Positions 5,376-8,598 of a stretch of DNA of 8,598 bases are shown piece after piece. This DNA comes from JBFFSQ01 sp041572275 (lineage in GTDB: Bacteria; Pseudomonadota; Gammaproteobacteria; SZUA-229): the NCBI GenBank assembly GCA_041572275.1, contig JBFFSQ010000123.1, positions 1 to 8,598 of the forward strand, written 5' to 3'. Under the pieces are notes generated by a model. That model was given only the letters and a program-made list of their open reading frames with translations. It did not search any database and had not been told where the DNA came from. The position numbers and the translations under genes are program-made. The first letter of the stretch is position 1; the number at the start of each line of letters is the position of its first letter.

Positions 5376-8300
5376 TTAGCCTTTAACTTCTATCTTAACT
5401 ACTTTGCCTTCTTGTATAAAAACTTCACCCATATCCCGAGTTGGTGTAGTTAATATCTTCAACTGGTAAGTCCCTTCGATCACTTGCGTCGCACTTCCAT
5501 CAGCCACGCCCTCAACAACCACATCACCGTTCTTATCCATCAATTGATATTTTGGAAACAGCGACTTCTCCAATGCCGACTTCAGACCAAGCTGGTCATT
5601 TGCAGCAAAATACATTCCACCACCAAGCTTTGCCCAGTGCGAGAACTGCTGACCGGTTTTTTCCGAATCAATCGCTAGCCCTACAATATTTAACTGCACA
5701 TCATTACCTTGTTCGCGTAAAAACCGTATCGCCTCTTCTGGATCTCCACCACAAGATTCTTCACCATCTGTCAATAAAATAACGAGCTTGCGCCCAGTTG
5801 CAGATTTCAAATCTTCAGTCACTAACATCAATGATTCTGCCAGAGGCGTTCTGGATCTGTTTTTCGGGTCAACTCGATCAATAATGCTAATTCCTTTTTT
5901 AGATTTGAAGGGCTTTAATGGCATCTCAAGATTGGTATCACATGCTTTTTCTTTTCGATGCCCATAAATTCTTAACGCAAGGGGAACATCTTGAGGTAGT
6001 GATGTTTGCATCAGGTCTTTTAACACGGACTTGGCGATAGCAATTCGCGTTGTTTTGTCCAGCTTTTTATACATGCTACCTGAGGCATCCAGTATAATTT
6101 CTATAGCGGTGTCAGCTGAACCTCGTGATGTAGTAACACTGATCTCACCCGGTCCAGCAGGCTTTCTATACCTGGCATGAGCCACCAGTTCGAAATTGGC
6201 TGGTCTACGCAGCATACAAACCGCCCTGTCGAAACCAACATCTAGATCAGCCTGATTCCTGAAAAAGCTGTAATAGCCGGAATTGACACTGGCCCAGTCC
6301 TGCATTTTGTCCTGATTTAACGGATTACCAGTATGCATCTCAAATGAAAATATTCTTGGATAGACTCGGCTAATAGCTCCCCAAAGATCTGGACGCCCGA
6401 CGGCCTGACCCGACATTGCATCCGTAATAATGAGAACCGCACGAGTACCATCCTGTTGTTCAAGATCTTCAACTGCTTTTTTCAGATTCAGCTCAGCATT
6501 ACTTGAATGATATTTTCTGGGATATCCATTTAAATATTCAAGTACGGATAAGGGTTGATCACTCCATTGCTCAAGCAACATATCAGGATCCTTATCCTGA
6601 AATGGCAACAAGTTCACATACTCACGGCCTGGCTGGATTTGCTCTGCAAATGAAGTCATCATTTGATAAATCCTCGGTGCAAATGACGCAACACTACCAC
6701 TATCATCCCAGGTAAAAACGACAGACCGAGGGGGTTCTTCAACTTGCATAAAGTATGTTTTACCTGCAGTCACCTCAGCCACATAGCGGCTCGTTTGGCT
6801 GGAGGTCTTGTGTGAACGTATAGGTACCATTTTACCATCCTGTGTCATTAACAGGGGACGTACCGACAGCGAGGGCTGACCAGAAAGACTCCACTCCAAC
6901 GTGTTGCTGCCACTCGGGATAACAAAGCGATACCATGCAGACCTGTTACCTAATGAAGCTGTTCCGTGATAAGCTTTTTCAAACTTCACCTGGCTGGCTG
7001 TTTGCTTTGATGAATTCTTTGCTTCGTAAGAATTGGAAGTATCTAAATTTGGCGCTTGCCACTCGAAGGGACCTGAACTGGAATAATGCCCCCATTCGCC
7101 AACAATTGAGCGATAATCGGCACTGGTTTCCTGCTCGATAATCCGTATCTGTCTGGGCAGCTCGACGTATTGTGATTTGTCCACTTCAGCCACAAACCTA
7201 ACGTATCTTGCCCAGACTGGGGTTTTCATCTCAAATACGGACACCGCGTCCTTCTGGTTAATACGCCACTCACCCACTGGCTCCCATGGTCCAGTAGGTC
7301 CAGCCTGGCTGATGGCAAGCCGTACCCTTTTCAAGGCACTCCCTGACCTGGATGGTTGTTTAGCACGCTCCCATTCCAGTCGGGATAGGCGCGCCATACG
7401 CTCATGATGAAAACCGACCACCCATTCATTGGGTAAATCACTTAGCATGTAAGCCTTACTGGTGCGTGCAGCGCCTTCCAATAATTCATGAGCAACGGAA
7501 TCCGCTGACCTGAATGATCGCCAGACAACATGACCACCGTGTTTGGGTAAAGCTATATTCAGGCCATCTGGATATACTTTTTCTTTAGAACTAGCGATAA
7601 CTTTCCATTCACCAAGACACAATCGTCTTGCTTTTTCACCATGATTCGTCAATATACGTAATCGAGCATGCGTGGCCACAACAGGTTGTTTGAATACGAA
7701 ATATTGCTCTACTGGATGACGGGAAAGCGAATTACTCAAAACCTTTACAAAATTCTTGCCATCACTTGAAACATCTACTTCGAAATCTCGAGTCCAGTTC
7801 TCTGATGCACATCCACTCAGGGAATTTAAAGCAACACCCACCACTGGCACAGGTAGTGAACTAGCAAGCTTGACGGTGAAATCAATCGGCTTTGACTTTT
7901 TTAACTTTGGCATATTCAAGCCGCCATTTACAGGTGTCATGCCATCAATTATTTTTTCAACACTGTTATGTACTTTCAAAACTTCAGCGGGTATTTCAGC
8001 ACCCAATCCCTGCCATGCCACATTCAAACCCCCAAGTAATGGTGCCGGTGGTGAAAAAAAGCGCTCAGACTTCACAGGGTCAGCACCACAAACCGCATCC
8101 AGTTCAAAGCTTTGGTAGTTCATTCTTCCCTGCTCATCTTTCACAGACACGGCGACGGAAACAGGCGCAATACTGACCGCATCCGGTTCAACTAAAATAT
8201 CTACAGGAATATCCCTGGTTTCGCCAGGAGCAAGAGAAACATTGTTCATTCTCGGTTGCACATGCCAGGCTGCATTACTACTCCATGTCTGTAGTGTCAG

Positions 8301-8598
8301 CGCCAAAGGTGTTTGATCTTGATTTTTCAATCGCACAGATTTACTTATACGTTGTGCCTGTGGCCAGTAAGCAGCAACCTGCACATCTTTATCAACCGCT
8401 TGTATTTCAACTGGCAATGTTGTCAAACTTTTACCCGGCTCTGAAAAAGGATTTTTTCTTATTATCTTCAATCGGTAAGGCTCAAATGTACTCAATTTTC
8501 CAATAGACCTTACGTGAAGCATATAATCACCAGGAGGAAAAACGCCCTGGTAGGACACACTTTCGCCAGCAGATTTAGCAATCACCTCACGAACATTG
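5376..8598 (-). CDS. Large exported protein with two von Willebrand factor A domains and discoidin-like modules (N-terminus beyond right edge)
   Basis: The frame is open to the right edge, so about 1073 residues are visible and the N-terminus is missing; a GTG at 8585 opens the frame inside the window but is probably internal. Counting from that codon, residues 1-45 look like the end of a beta-sandwich (PPGDYMLHV). Residues 60-167 look Ig-like (SLAPGETRDIPV), and 180-330 discoidin-like (RDFEVDVSSDGKNF, then THARLRIL). Residues 340-485 contain a second discoidin-like module (WARYVRFVAEV) and 525-620 another sandwich. A first VWA domain follows (about 621-790) with MIDAS DDSGS at 627-631. The second VWA (about 825-1010) has DASGS at 833-837, T913 and LLTDGEE at 936-942, a full metal-binding set. 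A small beta domain closes the C-terminus (EGTYQLKI). Such proteins bind partners or ligands outside the cytoplasm in a metal-dependent way. The signal peptide cannot be seen, but the two genes downstream encode exported proteins, so export is inferred. Confidence 0.88.
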   Translation of the reverse strand, partial: NVREVIAKSAGESVSYQGVFPPGDYMLHVRSIGKLSTFEPYRLKIIRKNPFSEPGKSLTTLPVEIQAVDKDVQVAAYWPQAQRISKSVRLKNQDQTPLALTLQTWSSNAAWHVQPRMNNVSLAPGETRDIPVDILVEPDAVSIAPVSVAVSVKDEQGRMNYQSFELDAVCGADPVKSERFFSPPAPLLGGLNVAWQGLGAEIPAEVLKVHNSVEKIIDGMTPVNGGLNMPKLKKSKPIDFTVKLASSLPVPVVGVALNSLSGCASENWTRDFEVDVSSDGKNFVKVLSNSLSRHPVEQYFVFKQPVVATHARLRILTNHGEKARRLCLGEWKVIASSKEKVYPDGLNIALPKHGGHVVWRSFRSADSVAHELLEGAARTSKAYMLSDLPNEWVVGFHHERMARLSRLEWERAKQPSRSGSALKRVRLAISQAGPTGPWEPVGEWRINQKDAVSVFEMKTPVWARYVRFVAEVDKSQYVELPRQIRIIEQETSADYRSIVGEWGHYSSSGPFEWQAPNLDTSNSYEAKNSSKQTASQVKFEKAYHGTASLGNRSAWYRFVIPSGSNTLEWSLSGQPSLSVRPLLMTQDGKMVPIRSHKTSSQTSRYVAEVTAGKTYFMQVEEPPRSVVFTWDDSGSVASFAPRIYQMMTSFAEQIQPGREYVNLLPFQDKDPDMLLEQWSDQPLSVLEYLNGYPRKYHSSNAELNLKKAVEDLEQQDGTRAVLIITDAMSGQAVGRPDLWGAISRVYPRIFSFEMHTGNPLNQDKMQDWASVNSGYYSFFRNQADLDVGFDRAVCMLRRPANFELVAHARYRKPAGPGEISVTTSRGSADTAIEIILDASGSMYKKLDKTTRIAIAKSVLKDLMQTSLPQDVPLALRIYGHRKEKACDTNLEMPLKPFKSKKGISIIDRVDPKNRSRTPLAESLMLVTEDLKSATGRKLVILLTDGEESCGGDPEEAIRFLREQGNDVQLNIVGLAIDSEKTGQQFSHWAKLGGGMYFAANDQLGLKSALEKSLFPKYQLMDKNGDVVVEGVADGSATQVIEGTYQLKILTTPTRDMGEVFIQEGKVVKIEVKG

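Overview
The window looks like chromosomal DNA of a proteobacterium, most likely a gammaproteobacterium. This rests on the mixed, moderate base composition, the compact gene layout, the GGAGG-type ribosome binding sites and the Sec-type signal peptides. It is an inference from style and protein content, not from a marker gene. No rRNA, tRNA, transposase, phage gene or CRISPR array is visible.

Left block (1-1495, minus strand): a P-loop kinase of the D-glycerate 3-kinase/Tda10/YggC type is followed downstream by the N-terminal 132 codons of a 6-phosphogluconate dehydrogenase that runs off the left edge. The dehydrogenase has an acidic residue at the end of the second Rossmann strand, which suggests NAD rather than NADP use. 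Both genes belong to central sugar-acid metabolism.

Middle (1496-3449): a 291-bp divergent intergenic region is rich in symmetry. It holds a perfect 12-bp stem and a row of CGATTT/AAATCG half-sites spaced about one helical turn apart. It precedes a single plus-strand gene for a B12-binding radical SAM enzyme (515 aa) with an intact CxxxCxxC cluster but no DxHxxG cobalamin motif. The gene stands alone, is read against all its neighbours, and ends at a perfect 15-bp stem-loop and then a second, 10-bp one. These separate it from the convergent operon on the right.

Right block (3450-8598, minus strand): three genes in a row encode exported proteins, all read right to left. First is a very large surface or periplasmic protein, truncated at the right edge, with beta-sandwich and discoidin-like modules and two von Willebrand factor A domains. 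It is followed by a 176-aa secreted protein and a 406-aa secreted protein with a long Gln/Glu-rich helical segment. The gaps are 86 and 88 bp and the last two genes have near-identical GGAGG sites 8 nt from ATG. I infer that the three act together outside the cytoplasm, but I recognise no named system for this trio.

The best candidates for undescribed biology are the B12-radical SAM enzyme with its symmetrical control region and the double-VWA exported operon. There is no evidence that the two are functionally linked.
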